From positions 868,001-932,000 of the forward strand of contig NW_027469101.1 in assembly GCF_051020765.1 (NCBI RefSeq): a DNA stretch of 64,000 nt. The letters are read 5' to 3'. Shown here in pieces: positions 51,651 to 64,000 of the stretch (its first letter is position 1; each line of letters opens with the position of its first letter). The notes under the pieces are model-generated. The model had not been told where the DNA came from. It worked only from the letters and a program-made list of their open reading frames with translations, and searched no databases. The stretch is from Lasioglossum baleicum. Its lineage: Eukaryota; Arthropoda; Insecta; Hymenoptera; Halictidae. Position numbers and translations under genes: made by a program.

Positions 51651-52022
51651 GTTGTGACGCCAGCCAACGCATCACCAGACGCATCGCCCAGAGTGCAATC
51701 GTAGCAAAACCAGCCAAAGCCAGACAACACATGACTTGAAACCGCCTACTCAACCAGAAAATTATAGTATGAAAACCGAGCGCAAACGAATAAAGCAGTT
51801 CTATATTATACCTGATACGGAACGTTTCTATATTTGTATACCTATCCTGAAAACCTACGTTGAATATGTAAGACTATTCAATATCTGTATTACACTTATT
51901 TTACGGAATAAGTATTAATATAAGTTACCTAGTTTCTTCTAGAAGGAGTCTCTTCCACCAAGGTTGACGAACCGTCCGTTTATATTTTATTTTTACACTT
52001 GTCACACATTTCCCGTGACAAT
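51651..52022 (+). mobile_element. Dispersed element E, copy 2, inserted in satellite B
   Basis: This block of about 372 bp is homologous to 21988-22426 along its whole length. It is shorter mainly because the internal 58-bp tandem has one copy fewer. It carries the ACTTATT...AATAAGT hairpin at 51894-51913 and a perfect CTTCTAGAAG palindrome at 51936-51945. Left flank AAAATAACGTTGT and right flank GACAATGTCATAAACG both match the same B segment (consensus AAAATATTGTCATAAACG). This suggests a short target duplication of about 7 bp, now diverged. The ends TTGTGACG and CGTGACAA are near inverted repeats (7 of 8). The element is on the same strand as copy 1 while B is reversed here, so its orientation relative to B is opposite. 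Confidence 0.75.
51662..51750 (+). repeat. 58-bp tandem sub-repeat inside element E copy 2, about 1.5 copies
   Basis: AGCCAACGCATCACC at 51662 and AGCCAGACAACACATG at 51718 begin successive copies 56 bp apart. The second ends after GAAACCGCCTACTC, as in copy 1. This is one full copy fewer than at 22011-22157. Confidence 0.65.
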
Positions 52023-52153
52023 GTCATAAACGTACACTCACCTAATTCAGACGACACCTTTACTATGAATTACAGATCTTTAACTAAAAATTTATAATTT
52101 TCAAGAAATCAAACAGACCATAACAAGTAAATAAGTGTATATGAAGGTAAATA

Positions 52154-52173
52154 GAGCAACAGTCCTGTTGCTC
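52154..52173. other. Perfect 8-bp hairpin in a shortened B unit
   Basis: GAGCAACA pairs perfectly with TGTTGCTC around a 4-nt loop, GTCC. It sits where a B unit has lost about 100 bp. The right arm is the normal TGTTGCTCC core of B, and the left arm is its inverted copy. It may be a small snap-back repair scar. Confidence 0.7.
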
Positions 52174-53199
52174 CTGGACTGTAAGTACGTATAGGGATAA
52201 TTATATAAAATGACAATGAACTAATCAGGATATTGCCGGAAACGTACACTCAACTAATTCCAAGCATACTTTTACTAGTAGTTACAATATTTAAAATTAT
52301 AGATAGGAGATATTGAAAAGAATCCGATATTTCAGAACAATAAATTACCATATGTAGTATTAAACAGAAATGTGAACAAGACGCAGCCTGTACAATACCA
52401 TGATAAAAGAAATTAACGAAGACCTGCACGTACTTCCGCTCCGATCTGCAGAATGCAACAACAAGACCTCGCCAGTCGTGTCGCACAAACAGTGTCGGTG
52501 CGTATACTGACAATCACATAGAATAACAGCAAGTTTAACAGAATAATGTCGCAAACGTACAATCTACTACATCCAGAGGCACTTTTACTTAGAGGTCCAA
52601 TTATTTAAAATAAGGATTGCCAATTTTGAAAACAATCGGAACTATCACAATAGTAAATAACCACGTGCACAAATAAATGGGAAACTGGAAGGAAATGCAT
52701 GCGGTACAATATCAATGTTAAAGAAAGTAACGTAGATTATACAGTAATGGCGCACCGACCTGCCGCACGCATCTACACAACATCGCCAGCCGTACCGCTC
52801 ATACAGCGTAGGTGCGTATACAGAATATTACATAAAATAACAATATGTTTATCATATAACATATGTTCGCTCAACTAATTGCAACGACACCTTTACTACT
52901 AAATACAATGCTTTAAACTTACGATTGGAATTTTGAAAAAAATCGAAATTATCATAACTGAAAATTACAGTATGCAAAAATAAATGGAAAACTGGCAAAA
53001 ACACATACGGTACAAAATAAGGGATAAATTAATTAACGAAGACTATCGAATAGTGTCGCACCAATCTACCTAACGCAACAACAAGACCTCGCCAGTCGTG
53101 TCGCACAAACAGCATCGGTGCGTATATTGGCAATCATATAAAATAACAATTAGTTTATCAAAATAATGTCATAAGTGTACAATCATCTAATTCACACTA

Positions 53200-56100
53200 A
53201 GCATAACCTTAATTCACGGTATGAATATTAAAGCATACCGTCAAATCGTTGTAGTTCGTTACCCACTGATACAGATACAAACCTACTACCGAAAGCCTTA
53301 CATTCCGCGAATGTCACAGGCCTCACCCATAATAAAACTTCGTGTTCAGAGAAAGAAGTTAGTACTTATTTCATTGACGGGCACTATAACTTCATGAGTA
53401 AAGTAGAAGATCGAGCGTTGAACACCTCGAGAACGTTGCCACCTTGTGTGAGAGACGAACGGCTAAGTGAAAAGCTTTACCTATCCAGAGATTCCGAGAG
53501 TCAAACTAGGAATTCCTGGAGCAAATCCAGTGACAGTGCTGGCAATGGACACCTTAATTCAGGATATGAATATTAAAGTAGAGAGCCATACCGTTGGAGA
53601 ACATTACCAAATGGTACAAAATCAATCTTTCAACCGGATACCTTATCTTCAGAGAACCTAACCCGCTGTAGCGAGTGTCACGTTTAGTGCTAAAGAAATA
53701 AGTAAACATTTTAGAAGAAGGAAACTTTGTCTCTAGTTCATTCTATGTATACATAAAATACATTCGGGAACGCTACCACCTTCTATGAGTATCGAACGGC
53801 GAATACAATAACTTTACCCATACTTTGATTCCTTGAGCGCAACCAAGAATTCCTGTAGTCGATAGTCAAAGCGATCACGGTACTTTCTACTTTGAGAGTC
53901 GAACGTAAAAGTCAACAGCTCCACCTATTCTGTGATTCCGAGATTCAAACCAGGTACTCCGGGAATATATCCGCTGAACCGTATTGGCAATAAACGCCAT
54001 AATTCATGTTTTGAATATTAATGTAGAATGTCAAACCATTTGAGAATATTTCCAATTGCTATTAAATCAAACGTATTACTGATGACCATACCCTCCGAAA
54101 GCCTAACGCGCTCTATCGAGTGGATGGCAAGGTGTTCAGAGGCACAAGCTATAATACATTTTAGGCCCGGGCACCTTAGTTTCATGTATGAAGTAGAAGA
54201 TTGAGTGACAATCCGCACGGGAAAGCTACCACATTCTTTGGGAATCGAATGGCGAAACCAATAGCTCCACGCATCCTGTGCCTTCTATAGCTAATGCAGG
54301 TTCTCCTGGAGTAAATCCGCTGAACAGTATTGGTAATCGACACCCGAATTCACGGTTTGCATATTAAAATCCAGCGTCATGCCGTGTGAGAACGTTATTG
54401 AATGATATAAAGTCGTACGTTCAACCGAATGCCATACCGACCGGGAAAAAAACACACCGCGCCGTGAGTATAACATCGTGATCAGAGAAAGAAATTAGTC
54501 TCCATTTCAGTGACGAGCACCTCAACATCATGAATGAAATACAAGATGGAGGGTCAAACCCTTGAAGAGTGTTACCACCGTCATTGCGATTTGAACAACT
54601 AAGTCAATAGCTTCACCGAATGTGTGATTCCGCGAGTCAAACCAGGTAATCCGACAATAAATCCGCTGTAGAGTATTGGCAATATATACCCTAATTCGCG
54701 GAGTGAACATTAAAATAAAGCGTCACCCCCGTGAGAGTGATACTAATTGCTATAAACTCAAACGCTTCACCGAATGCCTTAACGTCCGAGAAGCTAACCC
54801 GCCCAATCGGAAATGTAGCTTTGGGTTTATAGAAGCAAATCAGTTTTAAATTTAGTGACGTCACCTAAAATTCATGTTTGAATTAGAATATCGAGGGTCA
54901 AACCGCTCAAGAAAGTTACCACCTTCTATGAGATTAGGACGGGTAAGTCAGTAGCTTCCCATATCCTGTGATTCCGAAAGTCAAACGAGATATACCGTCA
55001 GTAAATGCGCTGTACAGTATTGGCAATAGATACGTTAATTCGCAGATTGAATATTAAAATAGAGCGTCGCACCGTGTGAGAACTTTATCAATTCCTACCA
55101 AGTCAAACGTTTTACCGAATGCCTTTACGTCCGGGAAACTAACGTGCCGTATCGAGAGTGCAACTTGGTGTTTAGACACTCACATTAGTATACATTACAG
55201 TGATGGCATCTTATATTCATGAATGAATTAGAAGGTCGAGGATAAAGCACATAGGGACCGTTACCACCTTCTTGGAGAGTGGAACGACTAAATCAACAAT
55301 TTTACTTATCAATCGTTTCCGAGAGACAAACCAAGTATTCCGGGAGTATGTCCGCTGAATAGTATTTGCATTAGGCACCTTAATTCACGGTGTGAATATG
55401 AGGGTAAGGAGTCAATCCGTTTGAGAACTATACAAATTGGTATGAATACAAACGTTTTACTGAAAACCTTAGCCTCTGAACGCCTAACGCCATGTATCGA
55501 GAGCATAACGTCATGTTGATTGGTACAAGCTAGTATACATTTTAGTGACGCGTGCCACAACTTCATACACGATATAGAATATCGAGGGTCAAACAGTTCA
55601 AGAACGTTGTCGCAATCTTTGAGAGTCAAACGGATAAGTTAGTAGCATCACCTATCTTTTGATTCTGAGAGTCAAACCAGCTATACCCGGAATAAATCAG
55701 CTGCACAGTAATGGCAATAGACACATTAGTTCGGGGTATCAATGTTAAAGAAGATCGTCAAACCCTTGATGAATGTTACCGATAGGTATAAAGTCATACG
55801 TTTTACCGAAGACCATACAGTCCGAAAAAATCAACCGCTGCATCGAGTGTATAACTGCGCGTTCAGAGAGACAAATTATTATACATCGTTGTGTTTCGCG
55901 CCTCAGTATCATGTACGAATAAGTGGATCGACGGTCAAACTGTTCCCGAACGATACCACCACCCTTGAGAGTCGGAAGGCTAATACAACAGCTTCACCGA
56001 CCTATGATTCGAAGAGACAAACCAGGAGATGCGGGCGTATATCCGCTGAACGGTATGGGCAGACGACATCTTAATTCACTCCATGAATACTGTAGTACAG

Positions 56101-59100
56101 TATCGAACCGTTTTCGAGCGTTACATATTGGTATCAAGACATCCTCACGACCGAAGGCCTTTCCTTCAGCGAAGCTAACCCGCTCTATAGAGAGTATGAC
56201 TTCGTGTTTAGGCAAATACATTAGTATACAATTTAGTGACGTCAGCTTGTCTTCGTGTATGAATTAGAAGACCGAGTGTAAACCGTTCGAGAAAGTTGCC
56301 TTCCTCTTTGAGTGACGAACGGCTGAGTCGATATCTTCACCTGTCCTGTGATTGCAAGAGTGAAGCCTGGCCTTCCAGGGATAAGTCCATAGAACAGTAT
56401 TGGAATTAGGCACCATGTATTACGGTTTGAATATTAATGTAGAGCGTGAAACCGTTTAAAAACGTTACCAGTTGGTATAAAGTCAATCGTTTTATCAATT
56501 ATCATACCTACCGAGAAACTAACACGCTGCAGCGAGTTTGTTGCTTAATTTAAACGGTGCAAATTAATTTACATTGGAGTGGCGGGCACCTTCATTTCAT
56601 GTAGGAAGATGGAGTGTCAAACGGCTCGAGAACGTTACCACCTTCTGTGAGAGACGAACGGCTAAGTTAATAGTTCACCTATCCTGTGATTCGGAGAGTT
56701 GAACCAGATATTCCCCGGAGTAAATCCTCTGTACAGTATTGACCGTACTATTGGGAATGTACAGAGTCCAGACTTTGTAGAAGGATACACAATGGTAGAG
56801 AGTCAAACTGTACACAGAGGTCCTTACATTTCGAGAACCTAACCCGTTGTGTTGGGTGTATAACTCCTTGCCCAGGGAAACAAATTAGTATACATTTTCC
56901 AGACGGGCACCATAATTCCATGCATGAATTAGAAGATCGATGATCAAACCTTTCGAGACCGTTACAATCTTCTGTGAGTGTTGGACGGCTAAATTAATAG
57001 CTTCACCCATCCTGTGTTTCCGACGATCAATCGAAGTATCGCGGATGAATATCCGCACTACAGTGTTGGGAATATAACCCATAACCCACAGCATATTGAT
57101 TAAAGTGCAAAATCAAACCGTTCGAGAACGTTTTCGATTGGAATAAAATAAACCGTCTTACCGGAGACCTTACTGTCAGCGAAGCTGACACGCTGTATCA
57201 GGAATATAGCACCGTGATCAGAAAAACACATTTATTTGCACTTGAGTGTCAGAGACCTTAATTTCATGTACGAACAAGCAGATCACGGGACAAACCGTTC
57301 GAGAAAGTAACCACCATGCATGGGAGTGACACAAATGCCCAAATAGCTACACCTATCCAGTTGCTCGGCATGTCGATCAGGTATTCCAGCAGTAAATCCG
57401 CTGAATAGTATTGGCAAAACACACGATAATTTTCGGAACGACATTAACGTAGAGAGTCAAGCCATAGGCGAACATTACCAATTGGTTTAATGTCATTAAT
57501 TTTACCCAATACCTTTGCTTCCGATAACACAACGCGCTGTAGCGATTGTCTCCCTTAAATTTCAGAGGAACAAATGAGTAGAAATTTTAGAAGACGGAGA
57601 CGTTAATTTCATCTACGGCGTGCAAAATAGAGAGTCAAACAGGTCGAGAACGTTACCACCATCTTTGAGATTTGAACGGCAATGTCAATAGCCGCACCCA
57701 TCCAGTGATTCCGAAAGTCAAGCCAGATATTGCGGGAGTAAGTGCGCTGTACAGTATTGGCAATTGACACCTTAGTTCTTGGTTTGAATAATATAGTACA
57801 TACCGTCATACCGTTTGAGAGCATTGCCAATTGGTATAAAGTCAAACGCTTTACCGATCGTCTTACCTTCAGAGGTATTAACCCGCCCTATCAACAGTAT
57901 AAGTTCGTATTCGGAGAAAGAAATTAGTGATCATTTCGGTGACGTGAGCCTTAGGTTAATGTATAAATTAGAAGATCGCGCGTCAAACCGTTCGAGATAG
58001 TTACCACATTCTGTGAGAGACGAACGATTTATTCAATAGCTTCACATATCCAGTGATATGTATAGTCAAACCAGGTATTTCGGGAGTTAACCAGCTGATC
58101 GGTATTGGCATTTGAAACAGTATACCTCTGCTTGAATTTAAAGTAGAGGGTCAATAATTTTGAGAATGTTACCAATTGGTATAAAGTCAATCGTCTTACT
58201 GATGACCTGACCCACCGAAAACCATGCTCACTGTATCGGGAGTATAGCATCGTGTTCAGAGGAACAAGTTAGTTAACACTTTGGGAACGGTCACCTTAAT
58301 TACATGTATTAGATAGAAGATACAGGGTATAACCGTTTGAGATCGCAACGACCTTAGCTGAGAATCGAACGCCTTACATAATAGCTTCACCTGTCCTGCG
58401 ATTCCGAAAGACAAACCAGGCACGGCGAGAGTCAATAAACTGTACAATATTTGCAATGGACACCTTAACTTACGGTATAAATATTAGTTACAGACTGTAT
58501 CGCTTGTGGAACGTTACCTATTGGTATAATGTTGAAAATTTTACTGAAGGCCTTACCCTCAAGGAATCTATCCCGCGGCATCGAGAGTATTACTTCGTGT
58601 TTAGAGAAACACACTAGAATACATTTTTGTGACAGCACCTTAAACAAATGTGTGAATTAGAAGATCGAGGGTGAAACAGTGCTAGACCGTAACCACCATC
58701 ATTGAGTGGCGTGCGGCTAAGACTATAGCTTCTCCCATCCTGTGATTCCGAAGGGAAAGCAGGTTTTCCAGGAGTAAATCCGCTGAACAGTATTGGAATT
58801 GGACACCCCATTTCACGGCATGAATATTAAAGTACAGAATCAAACCATTGTTGAGTGATACTTATTGGTATAGATTCAAACTTTTCCGAAGGCCTTATCA
58901 TCCGAGAAGATAACAGCTGTATCGAGAGTATAACTTCGCGCTCAGGGAAGAAAAATCATATACACTTTATTTACCGGCACTTTCATTTCAAGTACGGTTT
59001 AGGAGGTCGAGTGTCAGTCCGTTCGAGAACGCTACTACCTTCTTTGATAGTCGAACGGCCATGTCTATAGCTCCACTTATCCCGTGATTCCGTCAGGCAA

Positions 59101-62100
59101 ACCGGCATATCGGGTGTAAGTCGGCGGTAACGTATAGGTCTTAGTCACCCTATTTCACGGTATTGGTAACTAACTACAAAGTCAAACCTTTGTACATCGT
59201 TACATATTTGTCTACAGACAAATTTCTTACAAATGCATTTACTTTCCGAGAAGCTAACTCGCTGTATCGAGATTATATCTTCGTGCTCAGTGTCGCAAAT
59301 TAGTATTCATTTCAGTGACGCGTACCTTTTCTTCATGTATGAATTAGAAGATCGGGCGTCAAACAATTCGAGAACATTTCCACCCTCCATAAGATACGAA
59401 CGGCTAAGTCAATAGCATAACCTATCCAGTGATTCCGAGAGCGAAGCAAGGTACGCCGGTTGTCAATCCGCCCTGCACTATGGACACCGTAATTCATGCT
59501 TTGAATATTAAAGTAGTGCCTGAAACTGTTTCAGAGCGTTACGAGTTGGTATAAAGTTAAACGTTTGGCCATTTACCTTACATTTCGCGAACATAACCCG
59601 CATCAGCGATTTTGTTGCTTAGTGTACACGGAAACAAATTAGTATGAATTGCACTGACTGACACCCTAATTGCATGTACGGATGCGCATAGCGGGATGCA
59701 AACCGTTCCTGGACTTTACCACCTTCTTTGAGACATGCACACCTAAGTCAAAAGCTTCAGCCATACTTGTGATTCCGCGAGTCATATCAGGTAATACGGT
59801 AGCAAATCCACTGTACTGTATTGATAATAAACACAATAATTCACGGTTCAATGTTAAAGTAGAACGTTAAAGCGTTTGAAATCGTGCATTCGAAGATCCA
59901 GTGTCAAACAGTTTGAGAGCGTGACCACCTCCCTTGAAGTTCGAACAGTTAACGCAACAGCTTCTCTGAAAGTCGAACGGCCATGTCAGTAACTTCACCT
60001 ATCCTGTTCTTGCGAGAGTCAAACCAGGTATTCCGGGAATAAATCCGCTGTACGGAATGGTATTATATACCCTACTTTCCGGTATAAATATTAAAGTAGA
60101 GAGACACACATTTGTACAACGTCACCTATTGGTATAGTGCATAAATTTTTACTGACGGCCGCACCTTCCGAGAAGATAACTCGCTGTATCGATAGTATAA
60201 CTTTGTGGTAAGAGAAGCAAAATATTACACATTTGAGTGCGGGACACCATAATTTCATCTATGAATTAGGAGATCGGGGGGCAAATCGTTCGGCGAATGT
60301 TAGCACCTTCTTTTTGGAGTCGAGCTGCTTAGCCTATAGCTTCTTGTTGCTGTGATTCAGAGAGTCAATGCGCTGAACGTTATTGGCAAGAGACAAATTA
60401 ACTCACGGTTTCAATATTAAAGCAGGCCGTCAAGCCGTCGGAGATCAATACCAATTGGTATATAGTCATTCCTCTGAACGTATAGCTAACTTTCGAGAAG
60501 CTAGCCCGGTGTATCGTGAGCATAATTTCGTGTTCAGAGAAGTAATTATAATGGATTTTAATGACTGGCACCTTCATTTCGGGTTCGAATTGGATGATCG
60601 ATGGTCACGCCGTTCAAGAACGTTACCACCGCCTATGAGAGTCAAACGACGTGAGTCAATTCCCTCACTTATCCTGTGATTCCGTGTGTCAGGCCAGAAG
60701 TTCCGGGAGTAATCCGCAGAATAGTATTGGCATAGATACCTCATTTCAGTTCTTGAATAACAAAGTAGTGATTCAAACCTTTTGAAGACGTTACAAATTG
60801 GTAGGAAATCAAACGTTTTACTGAATATCTTACCCTGCGTAAGCCTATCCCGTTTTGTCGAAAGTATAGAGTAGCGTTCACGGGAACGAACTAGTGTACA
60901 TCTTAGTGACGGGCACCTTAATTGAATGTATGAATTAGAAGGTCAAGTGTCTAACCGTTCGAGAACGTTACCTCATTCTTTGGGAGTCGAACGTCTGTGT
61001 CAATAGCTTCACCTATCCTGTGATAGCGAGAGTCAGACTACGGATTCTAGGCGTAATTGCGCTGAACAATGTTGGAAATAGACACCGTAATCCGCGGCAT
61101 GAATATTAAGGTTAAGAGTCAAATTATCGGAGAACATTATCAGTTGGAAAAATGTCATTCTTTTTCACCTACAACTTACATTGTGAGAACGCAAACCGCC
61201 GCAGCGACTCGTTCACAGGAATTAATTAGTGGATATTTTAACAGACGGACACCTTATTTTCATGTATGAATAGAATAATCTGGAATCAAACCGTTCGAGG
61301 CCGTGTCCGCCATTTATGAGTGTTGCACAGCGATGTCAATAGCTTCACTTATTCTTTGAATCCGAGAGTCGCACCAGGTATTCCGGGAATATATCCGCTG
61401 AACAGTATTGGCGTCAGACACACAATCCACGTTATGAATATTAAAGTACAAAGTAAAACCGCTGAAGAACGTCACCTATTGCGACAGAGTTAACTACTTA
61501 CCGAAGGCTATACCTTCCAAGAAGCTAACCCGTACTATTGAGGGTAATACTTCGTGTTTAGTGAATCAAATTAGTAATCATTTTTAGTGACGGCCACCAC
61601 AATTTCATGTATCAATTAGAATATCGAGTATAAAGCTGTTAGAGATCGATACCTTACCTTGTTTGTCAGACGCACAGCTAAGTCAATAGGATCACACATC
61701 CCGTGATTCCGAGAGACAAACACGAATTCCTAGAATAAATCCGTTGAATGGTAGTGGATATAGACATCCAAATTCACAGTTTGTATATTAAAGCTGACAT
61801 TGAAACGGTTGTTGAACGTTCCCAATTGTTATGCAGTCAAACTTTTCACCGAGGGCCTTACTTTCCGAGAATCTAACCAAGTGTATCGAGTATATATCTT
61901 CGTTTTCATAGGAGTTAATTAGTATACATTTTTTTGACTCGCGCATTAATTTCATGAATGAAATAGAAGATCGTCGGTCAAATCATTTGGGAAAGTTACC
62001 ACCTTCCATGAGATCCGAAAGGCTATATCAATAGCTTCAACTATGCTGTAGTTCCGAGAGCCAAACCAGGTATGCCTGGAGTAAATCTACGGATCAGTAT

Positions 62101-64000
62101 TGGCAATAGACACTTTAAATCACGGAATCAATATGAATGTACAGAGTCAAGCTGTTGTGGATGGTTGCATATTGGCACATAGTAAAACACTTACCGATAC
62201 CCTTACCATCCGAGAAACAAACACGCTGTATTGTGGGTATAACTTCGTGTACATGGAATCATATTGGAATACATTTTAGAGACGGGCACCTTAATTTCAG
62301 GAATGAAACTGAAGATCGAGTGACAAATAGTTCGAGAATGTTACCACTACTCTTACTCTTTGAGAATCGACCAGCTATGCCAATAGCTTCGCCTATCCCA
62401 TGATTCCGACAGTCATACTAGGTATTCCTGATGTAAATCACCTGAACAGTATTGGCAATAGACACCACAAATTCACGGTTTGAATATTAATGCAGACTGT
62501 CAAAACCTTGTAGAACGTTACAAATTTCTATAAAGTCAATCGTTATACCGAAGGCCTTACCCTACGTATAACTAACCCCCCGTATCGAGAGTATAACGTT
62601 GTGTTCAGAGAAAGAAATTAGTGTCCGTTTCAGTGACGGGCACCTCACATTCTTGTATGAAATTGAAGATGGAGGGTCAAACCGTTCGAGAACGTTACCA
62701 CCATCATTGAAGGACGTACGGCTCAGTCAATAGCTTCACCAATCCTAAGGCCCTCGGAGCCAAACCGCGTATTCCGGGAATAAGTGCGGTGAACAGAATT
62801 CGCAACAGACACCTTATTTCACGGCTTGTATACTAAATGAGAGCGTCCATCCACCTGAGATTGTCTCCAATTTGTATAAACTCTTACTTCTTGGCAAATA
62901 CCTAACCCTCCGAGGGCCGTGCCGCTGTATCGGGAGTATAACATAGTGATCAGAGGATCAAATTAGTAAGCATTTTAGAGACGGGGGCCTTAGTTTCATG
63001 ACGAATAAGAAGATGAAGCGTCAAACCGTCTGAGAAAGTTACCACCTTCTATGAGATTCAAGCGGCCAAGTCAATAGCTCCATGCATGCTGTGATTCAGA
63101 AAGTCAAATGAAATATGCCGGGAGTAAATACGCTGTACAGTATTGGCAATAGATATCTTAATCCGCGGACTGAATATTAAAATTGAGCGTCACGCCATAT
63201 GAGAACTTTACCAACTCCGACCAAGTCAAACGTTTTACCGAATGCCTTACTGTCCGAGGAGCTAACGCACCGTATCAGGAGTGTAACTTGGTGTTTAGAA
63301 AATCACATTCGTATACATTACAATGATGGCATCATAAGTTCATGTATGAATTGGAAGGTCGAGGGTAAAACAGTTCGGGACCGTTACCACCTTCTTGGAG
63401 AGTCGAACGGCTAAGTCAACAGTTTCACTTATCCTGTGATACCGAGTGTCAAACTAGTTATTCCGGAAGTAAATCCGCAGTACAGTATTGGCATCATACA
63501 CCATATAACACGGTATAAATATTAAACACCAGAGCCAAACCGTTATAGAACGTTACTAATTGGTATAGAGACAAACTTTTTACAGACTGCCCAATCATCC
63601 GAGAAGCTAGCCCGCTGTATCGAGCGTATAACGTCGTGATCAGAGATACAAATTAGTATACAGTTTAATGACCGGCACCTTAATTTTATGTATGAATTAG
63701 AATGTCGATTCTCAAACCTCTCGTGAACGTTACCACTTTCTCTGAGAGACGATCGGCTAAGTCAATAGCTATTCTTATCTTTCGTTTCCGAGAGACAAAC
63801 CAAGTATTCCGGGAGTTAGTCCCCTAAATAGTATTGGCAATATACACCTTAATTCACCGTCTTAATATTAAAGTACTGAGGCAAACCGTTGTAGAACGCT
63901 ACCTACTGGAACAGGTTCAAACTTTTTATAGAAGGCCTTACGTTCCGAGAAGCTAACCCGCTGTGTCGAGAGTAATACTTCGTATTCAGACGCAAATTAG
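53200..64000 (+). repeat. Satellite A array, plus polarity, about 31 units
   Basis: This A array begins at AACCTTAATTCACGG near 53204 and continues beyond the window. All A landmarks recur at about 346 bp. Deleted units include one near 53850, where TTCCTGTAGTCGATAGTC fuses two distant parts. Others are one near 59880, where about half a unit is lost, one near 56740-56770 and one near 60370. Divergence between units is similar to the 691-13271 array, so the two plus-polarity blocks look comparable in age. Open frames here are repeats of the same translation and no gene is supported. Confidence 0.95.
59932..59998 (+). repeat. Short 32-bp partial duplication in an A unit
   Basis: TTCGAACAGTTAACGCAACA, beginning near 59940, is repeated as GTCGAACGGCCATGTCAGTA, beginning near 59972. 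A normal unit has one TCGAACGGCTAAGTCAATAG box. The duplication directly follows a half-unit deletion at about 59885. Confidence 0.6.

Larger units (their letters stand above)
45236..53193 (-). repeat. Satellite B array, minus polarity, about 24 units, interrupted by element E
   Basis: Same unit, polarity and landmarks as 22711-38170. The array starts at TTACACTACGTAGATATAAA and ends within ACTCAACTAATTCC-type sequence near 53193. It is interrupted by E copy 2 at 51651-52022. Several units are damaged. At about 49370 the GCCGTACGCGACTG step jumps to TAAATTGCACTATGTAG. Near 50857 a deletion carries AT filler. Near 49054 the core is replaced by a GAA tract. Near 52154 a short unit carries a perfect hairpin. 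No gene is supported. Confidence 0.93.

Noticed and set aside
1..64000. CENP-B box in the satellites
   Set aside because: I looked for TTCGnnnnAnnCGGG on both strands in the A, B and C consensus sequences. TTCG and CCGG boxes exist but not with the right spacing.
691..64000. CRISPR-like arrays
   Set aside because: Repeats are long, contiguous and diverged throughout. There are no short identical repeats separated by unique spacers and no associated genes.

Overview
This 64 kb window is non-coding satellite DNA. I found no protein-coding gene, tRNA or rRNA that I can defend. Nearly every base belongs to one of four unrelated tandem-repeat families, named here A (unit about 346 bp), B (about 312 bp), C (about 440-580 bp, variable) and D (about 178 bp). 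Neighbouring units are clearly homologous but strongly diverged, roughly a quarter of positions by eye. I see no higher-order multimer, so the arrays look old and no longer homogenised. All unit lengths, copy numbers and junctions were read by hand from landmark motifs. Unit counts are estimates and junctions are good to about 10-20 bases. The DNA looks like pericentromeric or other constitutive heterochromatin of an invertebrate animal, possibly an arthropod. The basis is nested large satellites, AT-rich spacers, dead insertions and CpG that is not visibly depleted. The species cannot be named from the sequence.

Layout: 1-691 A in minus polarity; 691-13271 A plus; 13271-18386 A minus; 18386-22711 B plus, interrupted by a dispersed element called E; 22711-38170 B minus, interrupted by a GC-rich insertion at 28072-28610 and carrying a young fold-back at 27092-27208; 38211-38540 D; 38572-39077 A plus; 39078-43530 C; 43535-43815 non-repetitive; 43816-44308 D; 44313-45228 A plus; 45236-53193 B minus, with a second E copy at 51651-52022 and a GAA microsatellite at 49054-49080; 53200-64000 A plus.

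The main structural results are these. (1) The A unit is itself an ancient dimer of about 177 and 169 bp half-units. (2) The C unit contains a variable run of about 53-bp sub-repeats, which makes its length change in steps. (3) Two copies of element E sit at the same position of the B unit in opposite relative orientations, and their internal 58-bp tandem copy number differs. (4) Polarity reversals and family boundaries in A cluster around one conserved box that is shared by both half-units. (5) A fold-back with 42-bp arms, 38 of 42 identical, is far younger than the array around it.

Many short open frames exist in A and B, but they are periodic shadows of the repeat units. The consensus A and B units each happen to be open for about 60-100 codons in one frame, and the B unit length is close to a multiple of three. 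They are not annotated as genes.
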